Notes: generated by a model from the letters alone, not told the origin. Counted from the first letter of the stretch, positions 1 to 11,309 are shown. The stretch: DNA of 64,000 nt from CAWAHD01 sp963781785 (GCA_963781785.1 CAWAHD010000002.1:4464001-4528000); one strand, 5' to 3'. Numbers and translations are program-made.

Positions 1-2448
1 GTGTTGGCCCGCCCTTGACCAACGCCGACATCAATCTCGGGGCGGCTGACGACGCTCCGCACCGCGCCGACATTTACGCCCTCGGCATGGTCTTATTGGA
101 AGCCTTGACGGGGCGAAAGCCCGAACAGCCTGCATCGCCGCCCGAGCCCGCGCTCGAAGAGCGCGCAACCTGGGTCAAGACCGTGGCGAGCATCTACGCG
201 GCGGCCCGTGCTCGTTGTGCTTTTGCAACTATTCACGACGCCGAGGCCGCGAGAGGCTGGACGATGGCGCCCGGCCTGCGTGTGATCCTGGAACGCTGCC
301 TGGATCCTCGACCGGACAGACGTTATCGCCGCGCCTGGGAACTGGCTGAGGACCTGGACCGTTGGCGGACCAACCGCCCGCTTGCCTTCACGGCCGAGCC
401 GTTCTGGGCGCACACCGTGCCGACCTGGTTTCGGCGGCAGAAGCGCCGGCTCATCTACACCGCCGCAGCCTTGTCGCTCATCGTCGGGCTCTCAACGGCG
501 GCCGTTGTTCTGGTCCGGTCGCAGATCAGCCTTGGCGAGACCGCACGGTTCAAGCTGGCGCGGCACTGGGATGACACCGACGCTTACCGCTTTCAGCGCT
601 CAAGCTTGGTCTGGCTGGGAGGCTCTCGGCAAAGCTCGGCATCGTTCGTGACGAGCGAGCCGGGCGATTCTCACGCAGTCGACCGAACTCTCCACGCGAT
701 CAAGGATTACGATGTCCTCGGCTCCGCTGACTGGCGGCGGCGCGACGACGTGCGCGCCCTGCCTGCGGCCAACCGAGATGATCTCGATCTCTGGCTCATG
801 GAGCAGGTCTATCGCTATTGCCGGGAACTGTGTGACCGCCCAAACTCAGCCAAGGACTGGCAACGGGCGCTCGACGATCTTCGCCGGCTCAAGGCCCCAA
901 CCCCGCTGCCGGCTTTTACCGCGCTCGGCGAGCGTCTCAGGCTCAAGTTGCGGCTCGACAATCCGGCCGAACCGCCGGGGATGGCTGATCCTGAGGATCG
1001 ATTGAGCCGCAACGCCGGTGGGACGCCTGTGCCCGGCTCTTCATGGCTGAGCGAATACCTGTTGGGCGTCGCCGCCGAATACGATCTCGATCTCCTTCCC
1101 GATGGGGAGAGCGAGCGCGCCGGGAATCAATTCGCTCTGGGTTCGACGAGTCGAGACCCGGGCTGTGATCCCCTGGTCGAAGCCAGGCGCCGAGCCGCGG
1201 AGCGGGCGCTCGGTCATTACCTCAATTTGCTGAAACTTCGCCCCGAGTCCTATTGGGGACATTATCGGGCGGCGGCCGCATATTATGTCCTTGGTTCGTT
1301 CGCGGAGACCGCCGAACATCTGGAATACTGCATGAAACGGCGCCCGGCAAACGCGGCGCTACGGGGACAACACGCGGCCTGTCTGGCCTGGCTCGAGCAG
1401 TTTGACGAAGCCCTCGAAGAATGCAATCGGGCCGTGGACGGAGCGCCGGACCTTGCTGAGCTCTACCGAACTCGCCTCTTCATCCGTGCGGCGTGGGGCC
1501 GCAAAGCCGGCCTGGACACAGCGGGCCTCGACAAGGACGTCCGGCAATTAGAGCTACTCAGCCGGATCCTGCCGTGGAACCTATGGTTCCCTACCGCGCC
1601 GCCTGAGCTCGCGGGTACCGACCCTTTGGCAGTGCCCGTCGGCCGAGGGCGGTCGAGATTTCCATCGGACCTCGACTTCGAGGCCCGGCTCATCGAACGT
1701 TCTCGAGAACCTGAGCGATTGACAATGATCGCCGCGGTTGATTCTCGAGGAAATCAACGCGCGTGTCGTGCTCGCCTCGACGATCCGCAAAGCAGGTGAC
1801 TCCAAGCTGGCCGACGCGGAGCTCACCAAGATCTTGATCCTCGCCCCCAACCACCTGCCCGCGCGGATGATCCGCGCTCTGGACGCAATCGAAGACGGGC
1901 GGTTCGCGGACGGGCTGCGCGACCTGGACGCAATTCTGGCCCATCCCGGGCTGACCGGCTACCTGCGCAAGGATCCGTCGCTTTTCCCCAGCTTTTACAC
2001 GGCGACCCGCCGGTTACTGCGCAATGGCAAAGCCGAGGAAGCCCGGACGATCGCCCGCCGCACCCTTGATCTGGCGATCGCTCTTGGTCATCACGGGAGC
2101 GGGTCCCATTACAATCTGGCCTGTGTCTACGCCGTGTTGGCTCGGACCAATCCCGAATTCATCGCCCCAGCGGCCAAGGAGCTCTGGTGGGTATTCGGTG
2201 CCCATCCCGTGTATCAAACCTACTACGAGCAGAATTCCATGTTCGATGCGGTGCGGGGACAGCTCGACGCCGAGCTCCGTCGAAGACGGTTGATCAGTTT
2301 TGCCGGTGGAGCAGGCGTTCTAGAACGCCCGGAGCGCTCCACGCCGAGCTCAGGTGCGATGAGGACCCAACCGGAGAGCAGCACCGTCTCCCCGCCGCAC
2401 CACCAGCCCGCACCCGCCGAGAGCGGCGCCCCTCCGCCCGCGCCCTGA
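1..2448 (+). CDS. Membrane Ser/Thr protein kinase with TPRs, 5'-truncated by the window and frameshifted
   Basis: The reading frame is already open at the window edge, so the N-terminus, the ATP loop and the catalytic loop lie outside. What is visible is the C-lobe of a Hanks-type kinase (ADIYALGMVLLEALTG and the closing RCLDPRPDRRYRRAWEL region). A basic stretch follows, then one transmembrane segment (bases about 450-515) and a long TPR-like region (about 1200-2300). The frame stops at 1799, but the next frame opens at 1729 and continues the TPR-like sequence (AGDSKLADAELTKIL) to 2448. One single-base shift between about 1729 and 1799, next to a CCGCGG, restores one protein. Family knowledge: such kinase-TM-TPR proteins are common signalling proteins in planctomycetes. 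The substrate is unknown. Confidence 0.75.
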
Positions 2449-2813
2449 CAGGTCCAGCCATCATCGCTTCTCTCGCACGCGAATCGCCATCACATGGAAT
2501 GTGGACAGATGTTCAGAAATCGGTTTCCAATGAGCGCTCCAAAATCACACCTGAAAACGCGGCGAGCTACGTTGGCATCGCCCCAACCTCTGATAGCCAT
2601 TGCGTTTGACGAATCAAATGATTTTTATGCAACAAAATCGCCCTTTTTGTGGATCGTATTAGGTGAGCGAAGCTCCAGAAGACCGGCTAAGACCTTTCTT
2701 CGGGGAAGAACGGAACTGAGACGTGTGTCGCCGATTGACTTCTGTGATTCGCTCGTTTGACGATGGCAAATCGCCTAAACTCCGTAGGGGGCCAAAGGCC
2801 CATAGGTAAAAGC
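2449..2813. other. Intergenic region, no gene seen
   Basis: About 365 bases between the kinase and the small secreted protein. It is slightly AT-richer than its surroundings around 2610-2660. I see no convincing reading frame, hairpin or RNA gene. It may hold the promoter of the downstream small gene. Confidence 0.4.
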
Positions 2814-3044
2814 ATGAAATTCGAGAACTTGAACTCCCTGGAAACACTTGAGGTGAAGGCCAGTCCGGCGTCGCTGTCCGTCGCCGGAATCCTGGCAACG
2901 GCCTCGACGGCCACACTCACTGCGATGAGTGCCGACGATGACGATCCTCCGCCCCTGCCCGAGCCCACCCCTCCACCTGATCCGGGGGGGGACGACGACG
3001 GTCCACCGCTGCCGCCTTCTGGTCCGGCCGGACCGGGATCGTAG
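2814..3044 (+). CDS. Small Asp/Pro-rich hypothetical protein
   Basis: A 76-residue protein if started at the ATG in 2814. Upstream in-frame starts exist, but they would add an unconserved-looking leader. The N-terminus (MKFENLNSLETLEVKASPAS) resembles the short leader motifs found on planctomycete exported proteins. The middle is Ala/Ser/Thr-rich and could act as a weak export signal. The C-terminal half is almost entirely Asp, Pro and Gly (DDDDPPPLPEPTPPPDPGG), so it is probably disordered and acidic. I do not recognise a family. Both neighbours are unrelated genes, so it looks monocistronic. It could still be a chance open frame. Confidence 0.5.
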   Translation: MKFENLNSLETLEVKASPASLSVAGILATASTATLTAMSADDDDPPPLPEPTPPPDPGGDDDGPPLPPSGPAGPGS

Positions 3045-3292
3045 TCCCTTCGGCTACTGAATTGCGTCCCGCTCCAAGCGCCCTTCATTCCCCGGTTGTG
3101 GCTGCTTGAGGCGGGACGCATTTTCAGCTTTGCCGATAGGTGGCTCTCGCTGGCCGTCGAAATCCGAGGGCCGATTCCCCGGGGGCAAATGCTCGACCCG
3201 ACGCAGACGCACCGCATCGGTTGCGGTCGCGACGTTGCCAGGCCAGGCTACCGAACGACGGTTTGGCCGAAGGTATACCTTGGATTCATCCT

Positions 3293-4041
3293 TTATGCGT
3301 GATCCATTCCGCGGCCCCGCGCCGCCATCCACTTGCTGATTCCACACGAGTCACACCCACTGTGTGCCCCATGGGCGGCATGATGCGGGCTTACCTCGCC
3401 GGCAGCGGGGACCGTCGCCTCTATGCGGGTGGCCGACGCTCCACAGCTCCCTCCTCCGGCACCGCAGTCGCAAGATCCGCAGCCGCCGCCTGAGTGGTCT
3501 TCCTCAGCCAGGTCGTCCGGCATGTCGTCGTCCAGGCCGGGACCGATTTGCTCGAACACCACGTCAAGCTCGCACGCCACCCGGAACTGCGCTCGTAGCG
3601 AAGCCACGTCGCGCTGGCGGGGACCGAGATACAGAAGGACGGTTGCACTGTCGTCCAGAAGCGGCTCAACGTCAACGAGCTCACAGGGCCAATCCTGCTC
3701 GCGCAGGACATGCTGGCAGAGGTCGAAGCGAGCCGTTCTCGCCGCTTGGGCGTGCTCGGCTCGCGCGAGGTCCTCTGGCCGGGCTCGGCGCAGGACGCGC
3801 GGTCGATCAACCGCGGAAAGCGCACTGGGCGCATGGGCGCTGGCCCGTGGTAGTGACTGTTCTTGCCGGCCGCTCCCGTTTCATCGAGACCGATCAGGAT
3901 TTCTCCAAGCTCGATCCCACGATCCGACTGAATCACCACAATCTCGCCCCGCCCCGCAGAGGCACCGGATTCCGGAAGCGCGCGGAATCTTCCGACGTGG
4001 CCCATGACTCCGTATCGGATCAGGTACAAGAGCTCGCCCAT
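3293..4041 (-). CDS. PSP1-domain protein (RicT/YaaT-like), frameshifted
   Basis: Read leftwards from the ATG at 4041, the N-terminus contains RGEIVVIQSDRGIELGEIL, a typical PSP1 opening. After about residue 75 the match jumps to another frame near 3806-3818, next to CCGCGG. There the sequence continues as RVLRRARPEDLARAEHAQ, CELVDVEPLLDDSATVLLYL and RDVASLRAQFRVACELDVVFEQIGP, all PSP1-like. The tail is Cys/Gly-rich (GGGCGSCDCGAGGGSCG). In Bacillus the family member RicT works with RicA and RicF in RNA maturation and carries Fe-S clusters. Here only the family is supported, and the Cys-rich tail suggests metal binding by inference. The last stretch before the stop at 3293 is uncertain. Confidence 0.65.
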
Positions 4042-4284
4042 CGTTCCTCACCTCGGAAGAAGAGAACCCAGACAATGGGCGGCGTGGGTTGATCCCTGTC
4101 GTTCATGACAGTGTTCGCGCAGACGGCAATCTCCCATATAATTCTCATGATGTCAAAGGTCGAGGGGGATTCAAAAGCCGTGTCGCCATCGAGCCGAATG
4201 CTGCTGTGAGCCAATTCACGGTTGGGGTCAAGCCCTCAAGTACGGCGGAACGCGTCGAACGGAATCGATGATCAAGGTGTCGGG

Positions 4285-6469
4285 ATGGGACGAGCCCGAA
4301 GCACGATTCAAGTTCGGGGCCTGGATTGCCCCCGTGAGGTCGATTCGCTCCGCGCGGCACTTTCGAACCAATCGGGGATCGCCGCCATGGGATTCGACCT
4401 GATCCATGGCATGATGACGGTGGATCATGACGAAGATGTCATCAAGCCCGGGGATCTTGTGCGGTTGATCGCCGAGCGAACCGGGATGGAGGCGACGCTT
4501 CAGGGCAAGGCTGGGTATTCCGCGCCATCGTGGTGGTCACGACATCAGCGGCAGGTTCTCACGACGGGCTCGGGGTTGGCGCTCGCCCTCGGTCTGGCCG
4601 TTTCCTGGCTCGGGCCTCCCCTTGGCCTGGGCGACGCTCAGGCCAGCCGGCTCGCCCGTTTGTTCTATGTCCTGGCCGTGGCCGTGGCGGGAGTCGAGCT
4701 GTTTCCAAGGGCTGTCCGGAACCTGGTGCGGCTGCGCTTCGATATCGACGTCCTCATGGGAATCGCGATCCTGGGTGCACTTTCCCTCGGGGAATGGTCC
4801 GAGGCCGCGACGGTCGCCTTCCTTTATGGATTGTCCGAGTCGCTCGAAGCTTTGAGCCTTGAGCGAGCGCGAAAGTCGATACAGGCGCTCTGGAGCTGAC
4901 CCCGGCCACCGCCGAGCGGATCGAGCCCGATGGCCGCGTCCACACGGTCGAAGCAAGCCAGGTACGGCGCGGCGATCGGATCCTGGTCCGTGCCGGCGAG
5001 ACCATTCCCGTAGACGGGAGCGTGGTTACGGGCCGCTCCAGCGTCGATCAAAAGACGATTACGGGTGAGTCGGTTCCTCTCCTCCGCGAGCCGGGCGACC
5101 CGGTGTACGCGGGCACCATCAGCGGCGATGGGACGCTCGAGGTCATCGCGACCGGCCCGGTGGGAGACGCTGTGATCTCCCGAGTCGTTGCCCAGGTTCG
5201 CGCGGCGGAGTCGGGCCGTGCCCCGATCGAACGCCGGATCTCTCGGTTCGCTGCCGTGTACACGCCGCTTGTGATGGGATTGTCGCTGCTCATCATGATC
5301 GTTCCCCCGCTCATGGCCTGGTCGTCGGGCGGTACGACTGCAGGGCGCTCGGGAAACTGGGCTGATTGGTTTGGCCGGGGCCTGGTTGTGCTGGTCATCG
5401 CGTGTCCTTGTCCACTCGTGATTGCGACGCCGGTGGCGATCGTATGCGGGCTGGCGGCGGCGGCTCGGCGCGGGGTGCTGATCCGGGGGGGGAGTTCCTC
5501 GAGGAGATCGGCCGGCTGCGAGCCCTGGCGTTTGACAAGACCGGCACGCTGACTCGCGGCCAGCCTGACGTCGTCGAAGTCGTTTGTGCACCCGGCCACG
5601 ATGATGAGTCGGAGGTGCTGCGAATCGCTGCGGCCCTCGGGGATCGCGGTGGCCATTTGCTAGGCAAGGCCATTGCGCGGCACGCGCGTGACCTGAGCAT
5701 GGATGTACCGGTCGCCGAAAACTACACAGCCGTTCCGGGGCTTGGTGCCTTGGGCCGGGTCGACGCGGTCGAGTATCATCTGGGAAGCCACCGTTACATC
5801 GACGAAGCCGGGCTCTGCCCGCCCGAGTTTCACGCCCAGCTTGGTCAGGCCGAGAAATCAGCCGGCTCGGCGGTGGCACTGACCGCCCGATCGGGTCCGC
5901 TGGGCTGGATCAGGCTCGCGGATCGGCCTCGGCCCGAGGCAGCTCGCGTGATGGCCGCGCTGCACGAGCTTGGCCTCCAGACCATCATGCTCACCGGCGA
6001 CAACGCGGGGACGGCCGCCGCGGTGGCCCGAGAGCTGGGCGTCGGCGAGCAGCGCGCCGGCCTGTTACCGGCCGACAAGGTCTCGGCAATCGCCGATCTC
6101 GACGCCCGCCACGGTGCCACCGGAATGGTCGGCGACGGAGTGAACGACGCCCCTGCCCTGGCCGCCGCCAAGGTCAGCATCGCGCTCGGAGGCATATCGA
6201 GCGGCGCCGCCCTGGAATCCGCCGACATCGTCCTTCTGGCTGACGATCTCAACCGCCTTCCCTGGCTGATCCGCCATAGCCGGGCAACGCTTGAGCGAAT
6301 CCGGCAGAACATCGCGCTGGCACTCTTGACCAAGCTGGTGGTCGTCGTTCTGGCTGTCACGGGAGTCGTGGGATTGGATGACTTGTGGTTGGCGATCTCC
6401 GCCGACGTCGGCACCACCTTGGTCGTCGTCGCCAACGCGCTTCGATTGCTGCGCAGCCCTGACGCGTGA
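4285..6469 (+). CDS. Heavy-metal P1B-type ATPase (ZntA/CadA-like), two frameshifts
   Basis: A metal-exporting P-type ATPase of the inner membrane. In order: a degenerate HMA domain (GLDCPREV, lacking the second Cys), paired TM helices, the TGES motif near 5064, the CPC metal motif in VIACPCPLVIATP near 5400, the phosphorylation motif DKTGTLT near 5535, MVGDGVNDAPAL near 6126, and a last TM with DVGTT. CPC plus that final Asp-Val-Gly fits the Zn/Cd/Pb subgroup. The usual His-Pro motif reads HLLG instead. The frame breaks twice: near 4890 (a C seems missing in 'gcgctctgg') and at the G8 run near 5495, where G9 would restore IRGGEFLEEIG. The start at 4285 was chosen because the HMA domain follows directly. 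Confidence 0.85.
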
Positions 6470-6586
6470 CGGATCACCGGGGACCCTACCGCGCCTCGAC
6501 AAACCGATGTACGCCGGCCCGAATCCGGATGGGTTTCAGAAAAAGTTTGAACGGCCGGCGATGTTCCCCGCATTATTAAATCAGGA

Positions 6587-8958
6587 GTGCATGAGCCAAC
6601 CACGCGAGCGGGGTCTATTCAGGTGGCGATTCGGCCGTGCGGAAAGACTGCCGGGCAATTCAGGACCCTCTTCCACCTCGGGGCGATCGGCGATCTGTCG
6701 GACAGGCAGTTGCTGGAGCGCTTCACGAACCGGGACGGGGAGCAATCCGAGCTCGCGTTCTCGGCCTTGGTTGAACGACACGGCACGATGGTCCTGCGGG
6801 CTTGCCAAGCTCTACTTCGCGATCCGCATGACGCCCAGGACGCGTTCCAGGCCACATTTCTGGTCCTGGTCCAGAAGGCTCAGGGCCTCTGGGTTCAAGA
6901 CTCTCTGGGTCCCTGGCTTCATCGGGTGGCCAGGCGCATCGCCGCGCGATCTCGAGAGTCGATGCGCCGCCGTCGTGACTTCGAGCGCCGGGCGGCCGAG
7001 CTGAGGCCCGTGCTGATCCCTGCGATGCGGCACGCCGACGTGACGTCGGCCGTTTTGCATGAAGAGATCGACCGGCTCCCTGATCGATACCGGAGGGCGG
7101 TGATCCTTTGCCATCTCGAAGGCTTGACGCACGAAACGGCGGCGCGGGCCCTGTCCATACCCGTTGGAACCGTCAAGAGCCGGCTGCACCGAGCGCGCGA
7201 CCTGATTCGGGAGCGGTTAGCGCGGCGCGGTCTCAGCTTCTGCGCCGCCTCTCTGACCGCGGGAGCGGCAGCCAGAGCCGCCGAGGCGGCCCTGCCGTCC
7301 TCGCTGCTCGATTCCCTGGCTCGGGCGGCGGCTCCAGCCAGCATTCATCGCGCTGGAGAAAGCGGGCTGATCTCGGCACGTGCGATCCATCTTGTCGAGG
7401 AGGTAGTGAAAACGATGTTCCTGACCAAATTGAGAATCGCTGCAGTGGCCTTGCTCCTGGCCGCCGGTCTTGTGGCCGGCGCCGCCGGAGTTTTCGCCCA
7501 GCAAGGGTCCAGCACAGACCAGGGGCAGACCGCCCTTCAACCTGGCGGGAAGGCTTCGAGTGGATCACCTCGAGCACCCGCGGCCGGACCGAAACCGGCA
7601 CCGGCGTACATCCGCGCGTCTCGCGCGATGATCATCGCTCGGCTCGAGCAGGACCTTCGCCAGGCCGAACAGCGGCTCGATCTGACGATTGAACGAGTCC
7701 AGTCGCCGAATGACCCGGAAGAAGCACGGGCCAGGAAGACCGTCGAGGCGCTCTCCGGTCTGCTCGATCAGGTCGACGTCGCGCTCGTCGCGGCCGTCGA
7801 CCAGTTTCCGACGATCTTCGACTTCACCGGACGGAAATCTGACCGCGTCAGGGCCGCTCTTCCCTCCGGGGCTGGTTCCTCCGGCGTTCCTCAGCAGTCT
7901 CGGATGCCGCGGACAGGCAACCCGCTCCAGCAGCAGGGTCCGGACCAGCCGAGCCAAGCGCAGACCCCTCAGGCGCAGAGTCAGCAGCCGGCTCCCCAGC
8001 AGCAAAGCCAGCGGGCAACTCATCAGCAGGCTCCTCAGCAGGCGAGCCAGCAGCAGAATCCTCACCAGCAGATGCAGCAGCAGAATCTTCAGCAACAGAC
8101 CCAGCAGCAGGGTGCGCAGTCGCGGAACCAGCAACAGCGCCCTCAAGAGCAGGCCCAGCAGCAGGGTGGGCAGCCGCAGAACCAGCAGCAGGGTGGGCAG
8201 CCGCAGAACCAGCGGCAGGGTGGGCAGCCGCAGAATCAGCAGCAGGGTGGGCAGCCGCAGAACCAGCAGCAGGGTGGGCAGCCGCAGAACCAGCAGCGCC
8301 CACAGCAACAAATTCAGACAGCCAGACCGCCTCGGAGTGGCTCCGCGAGCACCGACCTTCCCTCGCGTCCCGAGGATGGATCGATCAGCCGCGGCACCAA
8401 GAGGGCCGGTGAACCTTCCAGCAACCCGCCGTACGACGAGCAGTCGCTCGCGACCCGCGCGAGCGAATGGAGTGGTCAAAGAGAATGTTCGAGAAAGGAT
8501 ACCTCACCAAGGCGCAACATGATAGCGAAGTCAAGCTGTATGAGGCGATCAAGGCCCGCATCGACTCCGATATCGCCAGCGCGCATGACCGGGTCGAGTG
8601 GGCAAAAAAAATGTACGAGAAAGGCTATGTATCGAAAGCAACATACGAACAGGCGATCCTCAAACACTACAACGCTTTGAAGGCTCGCCTGAGCGAGGGG
8701 GGGCTGAGCCCGAGGGTTCTTGAACACTACGAGTATCTCAAATCAAGTTTAGAGGGTCAGCCGGCAAAGCCGGGCGCCGATGGCCAGGGCAGCACCCCCA
8801 ATTCGACGCCAAAGGACAGTGCGCACTCACTCGACGCAGCCGATGGGGTCAAGCCCAAGAACGGCGCTACGCTCCCAGGCGACGCGACCGATCGGGCCAA
8901 GCCCAAGAACAACACAACGCGATCACGCGACACGACCGATGAGGCCAAGCCCTTCTGA
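6587..8958 (+). CDS. ECF sigma factor fused to a membrane anchor and Gln-rich exported tail
   Basis: Residues about 30-210 form an ECF sigma factor: sigma-2 (LLRDPHDAQDAFQATFLVL) and sigma-4 (LPDRYRRAVILCHLEGLTHETA, then GTVKSRLHRARDLI). About residue 276-300 is one hydrophobic segment (LTKLRIAAVALLLAAGLVAG). After it comes a Pro/Gln-rich region with five tandem QQQGGQPQN units, then Lys/Tyr-rich helical repeats (DRVEWAKKMYEKGYVSKA). The last part lies in another frame from about 8413-8466, so one frameshift is inferred. Planctomycetes are known for ECF factors with long C-terminal extensions that may replace a separate anti-sigma factor. Start choice (GTG 6587 or GTG 6623) is uncertain. Confidence 0.8.
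8156..8290 (+). repeat. Five tandem 27-bp units encoding QQQGGQPQN
   Basis: Five consecutive 27-base units (8156, 8183, 8210, 8237, 8264) with only isolated changes (cagcgg for cagcag and aat for aac in the third). They lie within the Gln-rich region of the ECF protein, keep its frame, and add nine residues each. Confidence 0.9.
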
Positions 8959-8978
8959 TCATAGGCTGCTCCAGCCCG

Positions 8979-10178
8979 TCAGTCCTCGGGCGCAAATGGC
9001 TCCATTGGCCTGGGATTGATCCTCGCCGCACCCTGAGATTGAAGCTCGCCAATCTCCTTCTCGACGGCGGCTACGGCTTCGGCCGTGACCAGCACCTCAA
9101 GGGCCGTGGTGGCGGTGTACCGGCCGTCCAAGGGCAGGGTCACGACGCGATTCCGAGCTCGCTCGAACGGGCGAGGATTCGGATAATTCGTGCCCGGTTC
9201 CAGGCCGGTCACGTAGCCGTCACGCAGGCCGGCGGTATTCTTCCAGAGAGTGAAGGCCGGGAGCTGTTCCTTGCTGAACCGCAGGACAATCCCTTTGTTT
9301 CCCTGATGGTTGCGAAGCATGGCCACGGTCTGGTCCGCAGAATTCGGGTCGGTGTGCAGGTCGTAGAAATAAACTTGCTCCGCGTAGCCGGACTGCGGCC
9401 CGCCGTAGACGTCGTGCCCGGCAAGGCCCTCCTGTGCTCTCCTGTCGCGCGGAGTGATCGATTGGATCGGAGCGAGGAACCGCGCCCCGGGATCGAGGAA
9501 CGGGGGACCGAAGTTCCAGTGGTAAAGGATCTGCATCTCGACGGGCTGCTCCTTGAGGTTGACGAACGCATCCCGCACCACGAGCGAGTTCGACCCCGGG
9601 AACGTCGTGATGCGAGTCTCCATCCGGATCTGGGGGCCGAAGAGACGCGATTCCTCGACGTGTCCCTCGACGACGATTTCGTGGGGCGGCTCCGCCGCGA
9701 CGTGCACGGCCACGTACGAGGCGGGGATGTTCGCGATCTTGCCGTGCAGGCCGAAGGTGGCATGGCTCTCGGAACCGTCGGGATTGAGTGTCTTCACCTC
9801 GAACGGAGCTCCGTTGTTCTCCAGGCCGCAACGAGCCAGCAGCTCGTCAAATCCCTCAAGCCAGCCCAGGCCGCCGGCCGCTCCCAGGTTCACCAAGGCG
9901 GGATTCACTGGCCCGTCGGTAACCGGCGAATCCCAGCCCACACGATTCCCTTCGTACCAGCCTCTCCATAGCCCCATGCCACGGGTCGGCACGACCGAGA
10001 ACCGGAGCGCTCCATTGTTGACGCGGATCACGTCGACGCCTTCACGGCGCCCACCATGCAGCCTCGTTTTCTTCACCGACCAGGGATAATCCTCGCCCAG
10101 CCCCAAGGCCTGCGCATCGATCTCCAGTGCGTCCACCCATACATCGCTGGAAACGTCGGTCAGGATGAATGTCGGCAT
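8979..10178 (-). CDS. DUF4432 / aldose 1-epimerase-like protein
   Basis: A 399-residue cytosolic protein read from the ATG at 10178. The sequence DVIRVNNGALRFSVVPTRGMGLWRG, followed by WDSPV, GGLGWLEGFDELLARCGLENNGAP and LHGKIANIPAS, is the pattern of the DUF4432 branch of the galactose mutarotase superfamily. Conserved His, Glu and Arg residues of that beta-sandwich are present (HGKI, LYHWNFG). Family knowledge: these proteins bind or interconvert sugar anomers, but the exact substrate is not established. The open frame extends upstream to about 10922, but that extension overlaps the divergent gene at 10455 and lacks any domain, so I rejected it. It is followed closely by the convergent end of the ECF gene. 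Confidence 0.85.
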   Translation of the reverse strand: MPTFILTDVSSDVWVDALEIDAQALGLGEDYPWSVKKTRLHGGRREGVDVIRVNNGALRFSVVPTRGMGLWRGWYEGNRVGWDSPVTDGPVNPALVNLGAAGGLGWLEGFDELLARCGLENNGAPFEVKTLNPDGSESHATFGLHGKIANIPASYVAVHVAAEPPHEIVVEGHVEESRLFGPQIRMETRITTFPGSNSLVVRDAFVNLKEQPVEMQILYHWNFGPPFLDPGARFLAPIQSITPRDRRAQEGLAGHDVYGGPQSGYAEQVYFYDLHTDPNSADQTVAMLRNHQGNKGIVLRFSKEQLPAFTLWKNTAGLRDGYVTGLEPGTNYPNPRPFERARNRVVTLPLDGRYTATTALEVLVTAEAVAAVEKEIGELQSQGAARINPRPMEPFAPED

Positions 10179-10454
10179 GTTCGACTTCGCTTCCCGGGGA
10201 GGTCGTTGGGAATTCGACGTAGCGCCTCGCAACCCGCTCCATCCTATGAGGACCTCGCCAGCGAATCCAGCGGCTGCTTGCCTCGGCTCCAGCGTCGCGG
10301 TCACACGGAATGGCACGCCGTTTGCGATGCTCAAGCCCAACGTTGACACGCTTCTCCAGTGCTTACAGCCGCGGGTCGCAGAATCGGCGGGTGGCCCACG
10401 CTCCCCTTCGAGGGCCCGAGCGGTTCGAACGCGCCAGCTATGCGGAGACATCTG

Positions 10455-11309
10455 ATGAACGCGCTTGATGGCAACCCGAGACGGCAACGGCGATCGCAGC
10501 CTCTCCTGGAGTCTCTCGACAGCAGGATCGTGCTGTCGGCGATTCAGCCTGGTGTCGGCACAGAAGCTGCGGCCGCAGTTGCGTCTGTGCAGCTTCAAAA
10601 TCGCCAAAAGAGGCTTCTGGAGCGGAGGATCGAAAGACAGGAAACGGTGGTCGAGCGACACGAACTGCGTCTGGCTCGACTGGAGGCCCGAATCAAAGCT
10701 CAATACCTGAAGCATCACGGTGCCTCCGCCCTGGCGACCAGTGGTGCAGTGGCCAGCACCACGGGACCGCAACTGGTTGCGCTCAACAACCTGGGATCGT
10801 CCTCGATTTCGGCTCCCGCAGTCAGCTCGACTGGCACCCCTAATCCACCAGCGGCGATGGTCGGCTCGACCAGTGGTTCGGCAACGAGCAGCACCGGGTC
10901 CGTAACTGGCTCGACGTCGCAATCAACCGGAGCTTCGACCGGCAGTACCGGGACCGGAACCAACTCTGCGTCGCAGCCGCTCCCCGCGAACGCCGCCGTG
11001 GTGCTCGATGTGATCTACACAGCCTATGAACAGAGCCCCAGTGATTTCCCGGATAATCTTCCCACCGAGGATGGGGCCAACCTCGTTGTGATCCAGGGCG
11101 ACGATGTTGGCATCCAGGTTCACGACAGCAACCCGAGCGACTTCAGTACCTTGGTGACGGAGCTTCAAAGCGCGGGCATGCAGATCACGATCTCGAGCTC
11201 CTCCTATGGCACGATCGTAGGCATGCTGCCGATCGCTCAACTGCCGAGCGTGGCTGCGCTCTCCCAGACACCGAGCGTGACGGCGCTCATGCAGCCGATT
11301 GTGAACTGA
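10455..11309 (+). CDS. Secreted protein with planctomycete N-terminal LESLDSR motif
   Basis: A 284-residue protein. The N-terminus holds basic residues followed by PLLESLDSRIVLSA, the 'LE.L..R.LLS'-type motif found at the start of many large planctomycete exported proteins. Next comes a charged coiled-coil-like segment (RQKRLLERRIERQETVVERHE), then a long Ser/Thr/Gly linker. The folded C-terminal part (about residues 180-284) contains AVVLDVIYTAYEQSP and VTELQSAGMQITISSSS. No enzyme motif is visible. The start is the ATG at 10455, which places the motif near residue 18. Role unknown; cell-surface location is inferred from the motif and composition. Confidence 0.7.
   Translation: MNALDGNPRRQRRSQPLLESLDSRIVLSAIQPGVGTEAAAAVASVQLQNRQKRLLERRIERQETVVERHELRLARLEARIKAQYLKHHGASALATSGAVASTTGPQLVALNNLGSSSISAPAVSSTGTPNPPAAMVGSTSGSATSSTGSVTGSTSQSTGASTGSTGTGTNSASQPLPANAAVVLDVIYTAYEQSPSDFPDNLPTEDGANLVVIQGDDVGIQVHDSNPSDFSTLVTELQSAGMQITISSSSYGTIVGMLPIAQLPSVAALSQTPSVTALMQPIVN

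Noticed and set aside
10179..10922. N-terminal extension of the DUF4432 gene
   Set aside because: The frame is open but overlaps the divergent gene at 10455 and shows no domain; the family starts at MPTFILTD.
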